Shown here in pieces: positions 1 to 8,202 of a stretch of 64,000 nt of DNA. How positions within the stretch are numbered: position 1 is the stretch's first letter; each line of letters opens with the position of its first letter. The notes below the pieces were generated by a model. That model searched no databases and was not told the DNA's origin. It was given only the letters and a program-made list of their open reading frames with translations. The position numbers and the translations under genes were made by a program. This DNA comes from JACMQX01 sp040385105 (lineage in GTDB: Bacteria; Pseudomonadota; Gammaproteobacteria; Burkholderiales; Burkholderiaceae_C), in NCBI GenBank assembly GCA_040385105.1, contig JAZKHY010000017.1, positions 1 to 64,000 on the forward strand. The letters are read 5' to 3'.

Positions 1-67
1 TGTCCGACTTGACCCGGACCTTGACGTTGTAGTCGACCACGCGTTTGACCGCGACTAAAACCTTCAT
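1..67 (-). CDS. etfB: Electron transfer flavoprotein beta subunit, N-terminal fragment
   Basis: Only the first 22 codons lie in the window; the gene runs off the left edge. The translation begins MKVLVAVKRVVDYNVKVRV, which matches the very conserved start of EtfB. The family product pairs with EtfA and passes electrons from acyl-CoA dehydrogenases to ETF-ubiquinone oxidoreductase. A GGAGC stretch lies a suitable distance upstream of the ATG. The identification rests on a short but distinctive N-terminus. Confidence 0.8.
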   Translation of the reverse strand, partial: MKVLVAVKRVVDYNVKVRVKSD

Positions 68-95
68 GCTGGAATGCTCCGTAGGTAGTTTTGAA

Positions 96-112
96 TTGAC
101 GTATACGTAAAC
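96..112. promoter_or_regulatory. Candidate operator upstream of etfB
   Basis: The sequence TTGACGTATACGTAAAC is a near-palindrome about 30 bp upstream of the etfB start. It resembles the ACGT-centred boxes described for MerR-family LiuR regulators of branched-chain amino acid and acyl-CoA catabolism in proteobacteria, which often control etfBA. The assignment to LiuR is inference; the palindrome itself is visible. Confidence 0.35.
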
Positions 113-194
113 CTGATGATTCTATGCGGCGCTGCATCAAGTGCCTGAATCCGTGAACAAATCATCACGCATAAGGACTTTGAACTGTGAAAAT

Positions 195-208
195 AGAACG
201 ACCGTTCT
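195..208. promoter_or_regulatory. Palindromic operator-like site (TetR type?)
   Basis: AGAACGACCGTTCT is an inverted repeat in the divergent region between etfB and the TRAP transporter genes. Short CG-containing palindromes of this type are common TetR-family operators in fatty-acid and acyl-CoA pathways. No regulator gene for it is seen nearby. Positions 68-340 otherwise hold no gene that I can support. Confidence 0.3.
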
Positions 209-340
209 TTTTTAGGATTATAGGCGCGGCTTTACACGATTAGCCAACCACGCGGTCGGTTAATCCGGGTAAGTATGGACAACCGCAAGCTGAAAGCGCC
301 ATTAAAGTTTGCACCGCAACATAAATCTGGAGTGCTTCGC

Positions 341-1357
341 ATGAACCGTTCACGACTTTCCCTCATCGCCGCAGCCGCCGCCATGACAGCCGGCATGGCC
401 GGCGCCCAAACGGTTCTGACCGTTTCTTCCTGGGTGCCTCCCACGCATGCCCTGAGCACGTCACAAAAGGAATGGTGCGACCTGCTGGAGAAAAACACCA
501 CCGGCAAGATGAAGTGCAACATCCTGCCGCGCGGCGTGTCCGCGCCACCCGGAACCTATGACGCCATCAAGAACGGGCTGGCTGATGTGTCGTTCACGGT
601 CCATGGCTACACACCGGGCCGCTTCCTGTACACGCAGATGGCCGAGTTCCCGTTTCTTGGCAACACGTCCGAGCCGATCTCGGTCGCCTTCAACAAGGTC
701 GCCATGAAGCGGCCCGAGATGGTCGCCGAGCAGCAAGGGGTCAAGGTCCTGGCTTTCTTCACGCACGGCCCAGGCATTGTCTTCAACACCAAGAAGCCTG
801 TCACCAAGGCGGACGACCTGCAGGGCCTGAAGTGGCGCGTGGGCGGCGGCATGGTCAACGAGATCACCAAAACGCTGAACATGAACGTCACGCTCAAGCC
901 CGCCACCGACTCGTATGAGTTGCTCTCCGGTGGTGTCATGGACGGCACGCTGTTCCCGGCCGAGTCCACCGAGTCGTTCCGCATCGACAAGATCATCAAG
1001 CACGCCACCTTCTTCCCCGGCGGCCTGTACAACACCAGCTTTGTCTTCATGATGAACCCTGCCCGGTACGACAAGCTCAGCGCCGATGAGAAGAAGGCCG
1101 TTGACGCCATCTCCGGCGAGACCGCAGCCCGCATCTTCGGCCGCAACTGGGACAAAGTAGACCGCCGCGGCGTCGCGCTGATGCAGGCCAACAATGTGCA
1201 GATGGTCAAGGCCGATGCGAAGTTTGTGGCCGACGTGAAGTCAAAGACATCCGGCCTGGAAGCCAAGTGGGTGAAGGATGCCGAAGCCAAGGGCCTGAAG
1301 GATGCAGGCAAGGTGCTGGCCGAGTTCCGTGCCGAGATCGCCAAACAGGAAAAGTAA
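341..1357 (+). CDS. dctP: TRAP transporter substrate-binding protein (DctP family)
   Basis: This 338-aa periplasmic receptor captures a small organic acid for a TRAP transporter. The start at 341 was chosen over the longer frame at 275 because it gives a standard signal peptide (MNRSRLSLIAAAAAMTAGMAGA, cut near AGA-QT) and has CTGGAG upstream. The mature part shows DctP-type features: a beta-strand start TVLTVSSWVPP, and VFNTKKPVTKADDLQGLKWR in the middle, the region that in DctP proteins holds the substrate-contacting arginine. The small and large membrane subunits follow directly. The substrate cannot be told from sequence. Confidence 0.93.
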   Translation: MNRSRLSLIAAAAAMTAGMAGAQTVLTVSSWVPPTHALSTSQKEWCDLLEKNTTGKMKCNILPRGVSAPPGTYDAIKNGLADVSFTVHGYTPGRFLYTQMAEFPFLGNTSEPISVAFNKVAMKRPEMVAEQQGVKVLAFFTHGPGIVFNTKKPVTKADDLQGLKWRVGGGMVNEITKTLNMNVTLKPATDSYELLSGGVMDGTLFPAESTESFRIDKIIKHATFFPGGLYNTSFVFMMNPARYDKLSADEKKAVDAISGETAARIFGRNWDKVDRRGVALMQANNVQMVKADAKFVADVKSKTSGLEAKWVKDAEAKGLKDAGKVLAEFRAEIAKQEK

Positions 1358-1412
1358 GCCGTATAAAAAAATAGTCCGGGCGCCTACCCCGCGCAACGCG
1401 GCCTCATTCACA

Positions 1413-1937
1413 ATGAGAGCCGCGTTTTTCTTGGGCCACGAAAGCAAAACATTGAACAAGATCCTTGAAACCGCCTGCGGCGTCATTGCAGGCACTGCGC
1501 TGTTCGCCATCATGGCGCTGACCTTCCTTGACGTGAACGGGCGCAAGCTGATGAGCAACTCCATTCCCGGCTCGCTCGAGCTGACCGAGCTGCTGATGGT
1601 GGTGGTGATCTTCGCAGCCATGCCGCTTGTCACCCTGCGCGGCGAGCATGTGGTGTTCGACTCACTGGACAGCTACCTGCCGGCCGGGCTGCAGAAGGCG
1701 CAAAGGGCCATTGTCAACGTCCTGTGCGCCGGCGCGATGCTGGCGCTGGCCTGGCTCATGTGGGATGCCGGCGGGCAGTTCATGCAGTCGGGCGAGACCA
1801 CCGCCCAGCTCAAGATCCTCAAGGCGCCATTCCTCTACGGCATGAGCGTGATGTGCGCTGTCACCGGCTTCATCCACCTGGCGCTGATTGCGCGGCCACC
1901 CAGGGACCTGGCCGAAGGCGAAGGGGTTGCGCTGTGA
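1413..1937 (+). CDS. dctQ: TRAP transporter small permease (DctQ family)
   Basis: This 174-aa membrane protein has four predicted helices (around residues 20-40, 55-75, 95-115 and 135-155), the usual DctQ plan. The motif TFLDVNGRKLMSNSIPGSLELTELLM is typical of the family. The start at 1413 is the first ATG compatible with a normal N-terminus; a TTG at 1452 is also possible. Its stop overlaps the start of the large subunit, so the two are translationally coupled. Confidence 0.9.
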   Translation: MRAAFFLGHESKTLNKILETACGVIAGTALFAIMALTFLDVNGRKLMSNSIPGSLELTELLMVVVIFAAMPLVTLRGEHVVFDSLDSYLPAGLQKAQRAIVNVLCAGAMLALAWLMWDAGGQFMQSGETTAQLKILKAPFLYGMSVMCAVTGFIHLALIARPPRDLAEGEGVAL

Positions 1938-3226
1938 CTGAAGCCCTGCTCGGATTCCTGGCCATCTTCGCGCTCGCGCTGCTGCGGGTGCCGCTGGCCT
2001 TTGCCATGGGCACAGTCGGCATCGTCGGCATGGGCCTCACGCGCGGCTGGCACCCTGCGCTCGCGAGCACCGCGCAGGTGGTGTACGAAACCGGCTTTGC
2101 CTACACGCTGTCGGTCATCCCGCTGTTCATCCTGATGGGCAACTTCGTTGCCCGCGCGGGGCTTGCGCATGAACTGTTCCAGGCGGCCTATGCCTTCATA
2201 GGTCACCGCCGCGGCGGGCTGGCCCATGCCACGGTGGCAGCCTGTGCCGGCTTTGGCGCCATCTGCGGCTCGTCGATTGCCACGGCCGCCACCATGAGCA
2301 AGGTGGCCTACCCGTCCATGAAGAAGCTCGGCTACAGCGACTCGCTGTCCACGGGCGTCATGGCGGTGGGCGGCACGCTGGGCATCATGATCCCGCCGTC
2401 CACCATCATGGTCATCTACGGCATCATCACCGAGACCAACATCGGCAAGCTGTTTGCCGCCGGCGTCATCCCGGGCATCCTCACTGCACTGCTGCTGATG
2501 GGGGCCATCTGGCTCATGACGCTGCACGACGAGGAGCATGCGCCGGCCGGTGAGCGCACCGACTGGCCGGGCCGCTGGCGCGCCCTGCGCGGTATCTGGG
2601 GCGTGGTGCTGCTTGTCGTTGTGGTGCTGGGCGGCATTTACGGCGGCTTCTTCACTGCCACCGAAGGCGCGGGCTTTGGCGCAGCGGGTGCCTTCCTGTT
2701 TGCGCTGGCGCGCAGGCGGCTGACCTGGGCGATCCTGCTGCAGGTGCTGGTGGAGTCGGCACGCACCACCGCCATGCTGTTCACGCTGCTGATTGCAGCC
2801 ACCATCTTCGCCAACTTCGTGAACTTCACCTCGCTGCCGGGCGACCTCAAGGAATGGATCACCCACCTGGGCCTGTCGCCTGTGATGATCATCACCGCGA
2901 TGATGCTGATCTACGTCGTGCTGGGCACGGTCATGGAAGAGCTGACCATGGTGCTGCTGACCATCCCGCTGTTCTTCCCGATCGTGACCTCGCTGGGCTT
3001 TGACCCGGTGTGGTTCGGCGTGCTGATCGTGATGATCGTGCAGATCGGGCTGATCTCGCCGCCGGTGGGCATGAACCTGTTCGTGCTCAACTCATTGCTG
3101 CCGAATGTCGGCCTGACGACCATCTTCCGGGGCTGCTGGCCGTTCGTGCTGGTGCTGATCCTGATGCTGGGCCTGCTGATCGCGTTTCCGCAGCTCAGCC
3201 TGTGGCTCCCGTCGCTGATGAATTGA
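1934..3226 (+). CDS. dctM: TRAP transporter large permease (DctM family)
   Basis: This 430-aa protein with about twelve membrane helices is the ion-coupled transport subunit. It starts with GTG at 1934 in a GTGA overlap with dctQ. Family signatures include GFGAICGSSIATAATMSKVA and GGTLGIMIPPSTIMVIYGIITETNIGKLFAAG. The 3' end overlaps the convergent mechanosensitive channel gene by 32 bases (3195-3226), so each stop lies inside the other gene. Confidence 0.95.
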   Translation: MTEALLGFLAIFALALLRVPLAFAMGTVGIVGMGLTRGWHPALASTAQVVYETGFAYTLSVIPLFILMGNFVARAGLAHELFQAAYAFIGHRRGGLAHATVAACAGFGAICGSSIATAATMSKVAYPSMKKLGYSDSLSTGVMAVGGTLGIMIPPSTIMVIYGIITETNIGKLFAAGVIPGILTALLLMGAIWLMTLHDEEHAPAGERTDWPGRWRALRGIWGVVLLVVVVLGGIYGGFFTATEGAGFGAAGAFLFALARRRLTWAILLQVLVESARTTAMLFTLLIAATIFANFVNFTSLPGDLKEWITHLGLSPVMIITAMMLIYVVLGTVMEELTMVLLTIPLFFPIVTSLGFDPVWFGVLIVMIVQIGLISPPVGMNLFVLNSLLPNVGLTTIFRGCWPFVLVLILMLGLLIAFPQLSLWLPSLMN

Positions 3227-4487
3227 CAGGCTGCCCGGCCGCCGCCTCTGGCAGGCCCTTGTGGTGCACCACCCGCTGCGGGTACGGAATTTCAATATCC
3301 GCCCCCTGCAGCGCCTTCAGGATGGCGATATTCACCTCAGAGCGGACATTCAGCTGGCCGTTCTCCGGGTCGGCAATCCAGAACAGCACCGTGAACTCCA
3401 GCCCGTCGGCGCCCAGGTTGGCCAACCGCGCTCCAGGGCCCGGCTCCCTGAGCACGCGGCCGCTGGCCAGCGCCGCATCGACCAGCAGCTTCTGAACCAG
3501 GTCCACATCGCTGCCATAGCCGACTGTCACCGTCGTGGACACCAGCAGCTTCGGGTCGGCCAGCGACAGGTTCTCGATCCGCTCGGTGATCAGCTTCTCG
3601 TTGGGAACAATCGACTCGCGGCCATTGGTTGCGCGGATCAGCGTGTAGCGTGTCTTGATGTCCACCACGGTGCCTTCAAAGTTGTCCACCTTCACCGTGT
3701 CGCCGATGCGCAGCGAGCGTTCGAACAAGATGACGAAGCCGCTCACATAGTTGGATGCGAGCTTCTGCAGGCCGAAGCCGAGGCCGACACCCAGCGCACC
3801 GCCCAGCACCGAGAGCGCCGTCAGGTCTACGCCGACTGCCGACAGCGCAAACAGCAGGCCGACCAGCATCAGCACGGCGCGGATGGCATTGGCCGCAATC
3901 TTGCGCAGCGACAGGTCGTTGACCGTTTCGCGCAGGACCTTCTTTTCCAGCGCGGCAGACACCCACAGCGCCAGCACCAGCACCGCGCCGGACGACAGCA
4001 CGCCCTGCACGATGCCCAGCAGGCTGATGCGCGTCTTGCCGAACATCAGGTTGATCGACTCCATCTCCGCCATCACCGAGGGCAGCAGGCCCACGATCCA
4101 GAGCACGGCGGCGAGCCAGGCCATCCAGGAAAAGAGCCGCTCCACCAGCCGCGCGAAGGACGAGGTGGGAAAGGCCGCCGAGAAGACCCGGGCCAGGAAG
4201 CGGATGCCCGCCAGCGAAATCAGCACCGGCACCGCCACCCGCAGCACAGCCACCTGCTGGTAGCCGCTCATGGCCTTGCTCGCCGCATAGGTCAGCATCA
4301 GGGCCACCAGCGGGAACAGCAGGCCGTCGACGATGCCGCGGCCAAACCACACCGAGTCCTGCGGCTGCTTGCGGCCTATTGACCAGCAGATCGCAAAAGC
4401 AACGGTCAGGCACGCCAGCAGGATGCCCAGTTCCAGGCCGACGCCGGGCTGGGAGAGGTCGCGTATCAGCTTGTCGAGTTCGGTCAT
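3195..4487 (-). CDS. Mechanosensitive ion channel, MscS family
   Basis: This 430-aa inner-membrane protein has five or six N-terminal helices and then an MscS core. The pore helix and beta domain are clear: LSVLGGALGVGLGFGLQKLASNYVSGFVILFERSLRIGDTVKVDNFEGTVVDI, followed by IVPNEKLITERIENLS. MscS channels release solutes under hypo-osmotic shock. The start ATG overlaps the stop of the upstream enoyl-CoA hydratase gene (ATGA), placing it last in a leftward three-gene operon. Confidence 0.93.
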   Translation of the reverse strand: MTELDKLIRDLSQPGVGLELGILLACLTVAFAICWSIGRKQPQDSVWFGRGIVDGLLFPLVALMLTYAASKAMSGYQQVAVLRVAVPVLISLAGIRFLARVFSAAFPTSSFARLVERLFSWMAWLAAVLWIVGLLPSVMAEMESINLMFGKTRISLLGIVQGVLSSGAVLVLALWVSAALEKKVLRETVNDLSLRKIAANAIRAVLMLVGLLFALSAVGVDLTALSVLGGALGVGLGFGLQKLASNYVSGFVILFERSLRIGDTVKVDNFEGTVVDIKTRYTLIRATNGRESIVPNEKLITERIENLSLADPKLLVSTTVTVGYGSDVDLVQKLLVDAALASGRVLREPGPGARLANLGADGLEFTVLFWIADPENGQLNVRSEVNIAILKALQGADIEIPYPQRVVHHKGLPEAAAGQPVNSSATGATG

Positions 4488-5308
4488 CAGCCAGCCGCCT
4501 TTCCGGGGCTTGCGGACTTCCAGCCGGGGGTGCGTTTCTCGGTGAACGCCGTCACGCCCTCCTGCGCGGTTGGGTCCATCATGTTGACGGCCATGGTCTG
4601 GCCGGCCAGCTGGTAGGCCGCCTCGATGCCCATCTCGCGCTGGCGGTAGAACAGTTCCTTGCCCATGGCAATGGCCAGGCGCGGCTTGGCCAGGATGCTG
4701 GCGATGAGCTTGTCGATCTCCGCGTCCAGCTGCCCCGGCTCCACCACGCGGTTGACAAGGTGCCGCTCCAGCGCCTGCTGCGCGCTGATGAAGTCACCCG
4801 TGAGCAGCATTTCCATGGCCGGCTTGGTCGCCATGTTGCGCAGCAGGGGCACACTGGGCGTGGAGCAGAACAGGCCGAGGTTGACGCCGCTCACAGCAAA
4901 ACTCGCCTGGGTGGACGCCACGGCCAGGTCGCACTGCGCAACCAGCTGGCAGCCGGCCGCCGTGGCAATGCCCTGCACCCGCGCAATCACCGGAACCGGC
5001 AGCTTCTGGATGGACAGCATCACGCGGCTGCACTGCGCGAAAAGCTTCTGGTAGTAGGCCATCTCCGGCTGCGCCACCATTTCCTTGAGGTTGTGGCCGG
5101 GGCAGAAGGCCTTGCCGGCCGCGCCGAGCACCACCACCCGCGCGCCTTCGTCAGCCGCCACACTGTCCAGCGCAGCCTGCAACGCCGCAAGCATCTCCTC
5201 ACCGAGCGCATTGAAGTTGCCCGGCCGGTTCATGGTGAGCCGCACCACGCCGTCTTCGCCACGCTGCAGCGTCACCGCGCCTGTGTCATCTGTTCCGCTT
5301 GTGTTCAT
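4487..5308 (-). CDS. Enoyl-CoA hydratase/isomerase family protein
   Basis: This 273-aa protein has the crotonase fold: VVVLGAAGKAFCPGHNLKEM holds the first oxyanion-hole region, and VIARVQGIATAAGCQLVAQCDLAVAS the second. The usual catalytic glutamates of true hydratases are not obvious in LGLFCSTPSVPLLRNMATKPAMEMLLTG, so another crotonase reaction is possible. It overlaps both neighbours by four bases, indicating one leftward operon with the deacetylase-like gene and the MscS channel. Confidence 0.88.
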   Translation of the reverse strand: MNTSGTDDTGAVTLQRGEDGVVRLTMNRPGNFNALGEEMLAALQAALDSVAADEGARVVVLGAAGKAFCPGHNLKEMVAQPEMAYYQKLFAQCSRVMLSIQKLPVPVIARVQGIATAAGCQLVAQCDLAVASTQASFAVSGVNLGLFCSTPSVPLLRNMATKPAMEMLLTGDFISAQQALERHLVNRVVEPGQLDAEIDKLIASILAKPRLAIAMGKELFYRQREMGIEAAYQLAGQTMAVNMMDPTAQEGVTAFTEKRTPGWKSASPGKAAG

Positions 5309-6258
5309 AGGTCCGCCAGTACGCGTATGTGCGCTTCCACGCTCGTGCCGAGCGCGCGCAGGTTGTAGCCGCCTTCCAGGCAGGCGACGATGCGCCCTTT
5401 GGCATGGCGCTTTGCGACGTCCTTCACCCGGCTGGTGATCCAGGCGAAGTCCTGCTCGGTCAGCCCGAGCTGGCCGAGGTCGTCTTCCCGGTGCGCGTCA
5501 AAGCCCGCGCTGATGAAGATCATTTCCGGCCTGAAAGCCTCCAGGCGCGGCATCCATTCGGCCTCAATCAGCTCCCGCACATCCATGCCGCGGGTATAGG
5601 CAGGCACCGGCAGGTTCACCATGTTGGCGGCCGGGCGTTCGGTGCCGCTGTACGGGTAAAACGGGTGCTGGAAAATGCCGACCATGAGCACCCGGTCGTC
5701 ACCGGCCAGGATGTCTTCCGTGCCGTTGCCGTGATGCACATCAAAGTCAACCACCGCCACGCGCTTGAGGCCATGGCGCTCCAGCGCATAGCGCGCCGCA
5801 ATGGCGACATTGTTGAAAAAGCAGAAACCCATCGCGTGGTCATGGCAGGCATGGTGGCCGGGCGGGCGCACGGCGCAGAAGGCGTTTTCCAGCTCGCCGG
5901 CAATGACTGCGTCGGTGGCGGCCAGGGCAGCGCCCGCGGCACGCAGCGATGCATTCCAGGTGTGGATGTTGATTGAGGTGTCGGGGTCGATCTGGGCGTG
6001 CGTCGGGCCGCCGGCACTGATCTCCTCGGCCAGTTGCGCATTCAGGCCCCGCATGGCAGCCACGTGCAGGCGGTCATGCGCCAGTTCGATGTCTGAAAGG
6101 GAGGCCTCGGGCGCCTCGCGCCGCTCAAGCGCATCACCCACGCCGCTGATCAGCAGCCGGTCCTCGATGGCGTCCAGGCGCTGGGGACACTCCGGGTGGC
6201 CGGCACCCATTTCATGTTTCCAGCAATCCCGGTGGGTGAAATATCCAGTAGCGGCCAT
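5305..6258 (-). CDS. Histone deacetylase-like amidohydrolase (acetylpolyamine/HDAC superfamily)
   Basis: This 317-aa zinc amidohydrolase shows the class II HDAC signatures: AVRPPGHHACHDHAMGFCFFNNVAIAA (catalytic histidine pair) and VVDFDVHHGNGTEDI (zinc-binding Asp and His), then FISAGFDAHREDDLGQLGLT (second zinc Asp) and LEGGYNL near the end. Bacterial members deacetylate polyamines or other small amides. It is the first gene of the leftward trio, with a four-base overlap to the hydratase gene. Confidence 0.93.
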   Translation of the reverse strand: MAATGYFTHRDCWKHEMGAGHPECPQRLDAIEDRLLISGVGDALERREAPEASLSDIELAHDRLHVAAMRGLNAQLAEEISAGGPTHAQIDPDTSINIHTWNASLRAAGAALAATDAVIAGELENAFCAVRPPGHHACHDHAMGFCFFNNVAIAARYALERHGLKRVAVVDFDVHHGNGTEDILAGDDRVLMVGIFQHPFYPYSGTERPAANMVNLPVPAYTRGMDVRELIEAEWMPRLEAFRPEMIFISAGFDAHREDDLGQLGLTEQDFAWITSRVKDVAKRHAKGRIVACLEGGYNLRALGTSVEAHIRVLADL

Positions 6259-6289
6259 GGCTCACAAAAAATTCAGGTAATGTCTTGTC

Positions 6290-7210
6290 ATGGATGCACA
6301 ACAAAAACTCAAGTCTCTTCTCGACCAGCTTAACACGGTGATCGTGGGAAAGCCCTCCCAGGTGCAGGACTGCGTGGCCTGCCTGCTGGCGGGCGGGCAC
6401 CTGCTGATCGAGGACGTGCCGGGCGTCGGCAAGACCACCCTGGCGCACGCCCTGGCGCGCACCTTCGGCCTGCAGTTCTCGCGGGTGCAGTTCACCGCCG
6501 ACCTGATGCCCAGCGACCTGTCGGGTGTGTCCATCTATGAACGCGGCAAGGAGGCGTTCGTGTTCCACCCGGGCCCGATCTTCGCGCAGGTGCTGCTGGC
6601 CGACGAAATCAACCGCGCCAGCCCCAAGACCCAGAGCGCGCTGCTGGAAGCCATGGAGGAAAAGCAGGTGACCGTTGAAGGCGAAACCCGCGCGCTGCCC
6701 TCGCCCTTCTTCGTCATCGCCACCCAGAACCCGCACGACCAGCTGGGCACCTATGCCCTGCCAGAATCCCAGCTGGACCGCTTCCTGATGCGCATTTCGC
6801 TCGGCTACCCGCACCGCGCGGCCGAGCGCGAGCTGCTGGCCGGCCATGACCGGCGCGACATCGTCGAAGCCCTGCCCGGCCTGCTCGGCCCCGGCGAGCT
6901 GCTCGCGCTGCAGCAGCGGGTGCAGGCCATCCACGCGGCCGACCCGCTGCTGGACTATGTGCAGGACCTGATCGCCGCGACCCGATCGGGCCGCTGGTTC
7001 CTGCAGGGGCTGTCGCCGCGCGCGGGCATTGCGGTGCTGCGCGCCGCCAAGTCGCAGGCCCTGCTCAGCGGCCGGGACTATGTGGCGCCGGATGATGTCC
7101 AGGCCATCCTGCCGCAGACGGTGGCACACCGCCTGATTCCCGTCAGCGATGCAGGGCGAGGCCCTGTGGAGCAAGTCCGCGCCATGATCGAGGCCGTGCC
7201 CCTTCCATGA
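6290..7210 (+). CDS. MoxR-family AAA ATPase
   Basis: This 306-aa AAA+ ATPase has Walker A at residues 43-50 (VPGVGKTT) and Walker B at 101-106 (VLLADE), then the family's NRASPKTQSALLEAMEEKQV. MoxR proteins act as chaperone-like ATPases for neighbouring von Willebrand or DUF58 proteins. It starts an operon with the DUF58 gene (four-base overlap) and the transglutaminase gene, a very common arrangement in Burkholderiales. Confidence 0.96.
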   Translation: MDAQQKLKSLLDQLNTVIVGKPSQVQDCVACLLAGGHLLIEDVPGVGKTTLAHALARTFGLQFSRVQFTADLMPSDLSGVSIYERGKEAFVFHPGPIFAQVLLADEINRASPKTQSALLEAMEEKQVTVEGETRALPSPFFVIATQNPHDQLGTYALPESQLDRFLMRISLGYPHRAAERELLAGHDRRDIVEALPGLLGPGELLALQQRVQAIHAADPLLDYVQDLIAATRSGRWFLQGLSPRAGIAVLRAAKSQALLSGRDYVAPDDVQAILPQTVAHRLIPVSDAGRGPVEQVRAMIEAVPLP

Positions 7211-8202
7211 ATGCCCTGGCGACGGCCCCGTCGCTCAACCCTTTCGCATTCATCCGCCGCCGCTTCCAGGCCTGGTGGCAAAGCAAGCTGCCCCTCACCG
7301 ACACCACCACGCTCACCCAGCGCAACGTTTACATCCTGCCCACGCGCCCCGGTTTCATGCTGGGCGCAACGCTGCTGGTGCTGCTGGTGGCGTCCATCAA
7401 CTACCAGCTCAACCTGGGCTACCTGCTGACCTTCCTGCTGGCAGGCAGCGCGATCGTCGGCATGCATGTGTGCCACGGCACGCTGCGCGGCATCACCATG
7501 CACCTGATGTCGCCGGAACCGCAGTTCATGGGGGCCAATGCACCGCTGGACGTAACCATCACCAGCGATCGCAAGTCACCGCGCTACGGCATCGGCCTGG
7601 CGCTGCTTGGCTCGGGCCACTGGTCGTGGACGGACGTGCCGGCACAGGGCAGCGCCAGTGTGCAGGTGGCCTTCCGACCCGAGCGGCGCGGCCTGCACAC
7701 GGTGCCGCCGCTCACGGCCGAGACGCGCTTTCCCCTGGGCACCTTCCGCGTGTGGACGGTCTGGCGGCCAGCCGCGCAGGTGCTGGTGTACCCGGCGCCG
7801 GAAAACTTTGCGCCGCCGCTGCCCCCTGGCGAGCCGCGCGCCGGCGGTGCGGCGGCGGTGCAGGCCCAGTCCACCGGCGAGTTCGACGGTGTGCGCGGTT
7901 ACCGGCGCGGCGACCCGATGAAGCTCGTGGTCTGGAAGAAAGTGGCCAAGGCAATTGCCAGCGGCTCCGATGAACTCGTCAGCCGCGACACCCAGCAGGC
8001 CCAGCGCTATGAGCTCTGGCTGGACTTCGCCCACGCCGGCCACCCTGAAACCGAGCACAAGCTCTCGCGCCTGTGCGCCTGGGTCGTGAACGCAGACAAG
8101 CAGAACGTCGACTACGGCCTGCGGCTGCCGGGCCTGGAAATCAGGCCCGGCCGCGGCGAGGCCCACAAGAAGCGTTGCCTGGAGGCGCTGGCCCTATGCT
8201 GA
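7207..8202 (+). CDS. DUF58 domain-containing protein
   Basis: This 331-aa protein has two adjacent membrane helices near residues 45-85 and a C-terminal DUF58 part containing GEFDGVRGYRRGDPMKLVVWKKVAK, the family's hallmark. DUF58 proteins have a von Willebrand-like fold and work with MoxR ATPases, probably in envelope protein assembly. It overlaps both neighbours, so the three genes are co-translated. Confidence 0.93.
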   Translation: MNALATAPSLNPFAFIRRRFQAWWQSKLPLTDTTTLTQRNVYILPTRPGFMLGATLLVLLVASINYQLNLGYLLTFLLAGSAIVGMHVCHGTLRGITMHLMSPEPQFMGANAPLDVTITSDRKSPRYGIGLALLGSGHWSWTDVPAQGSASVQVAFRPERRGLHTVPPLTAETRFPLGTFRVWTVWRPAAQVLVYPAPENFAPPLPPGEPRAGGAAAVQAQSTGEFDGVRGYRRGDPMKLVVWKKVAKAIASGSDELVSRDTQQAQRYELWLDFAHAGHPETEHKLSRLCAWVVNADKQNVDYGLRLPGLEIRPGRGEAHKKRCLEALALC

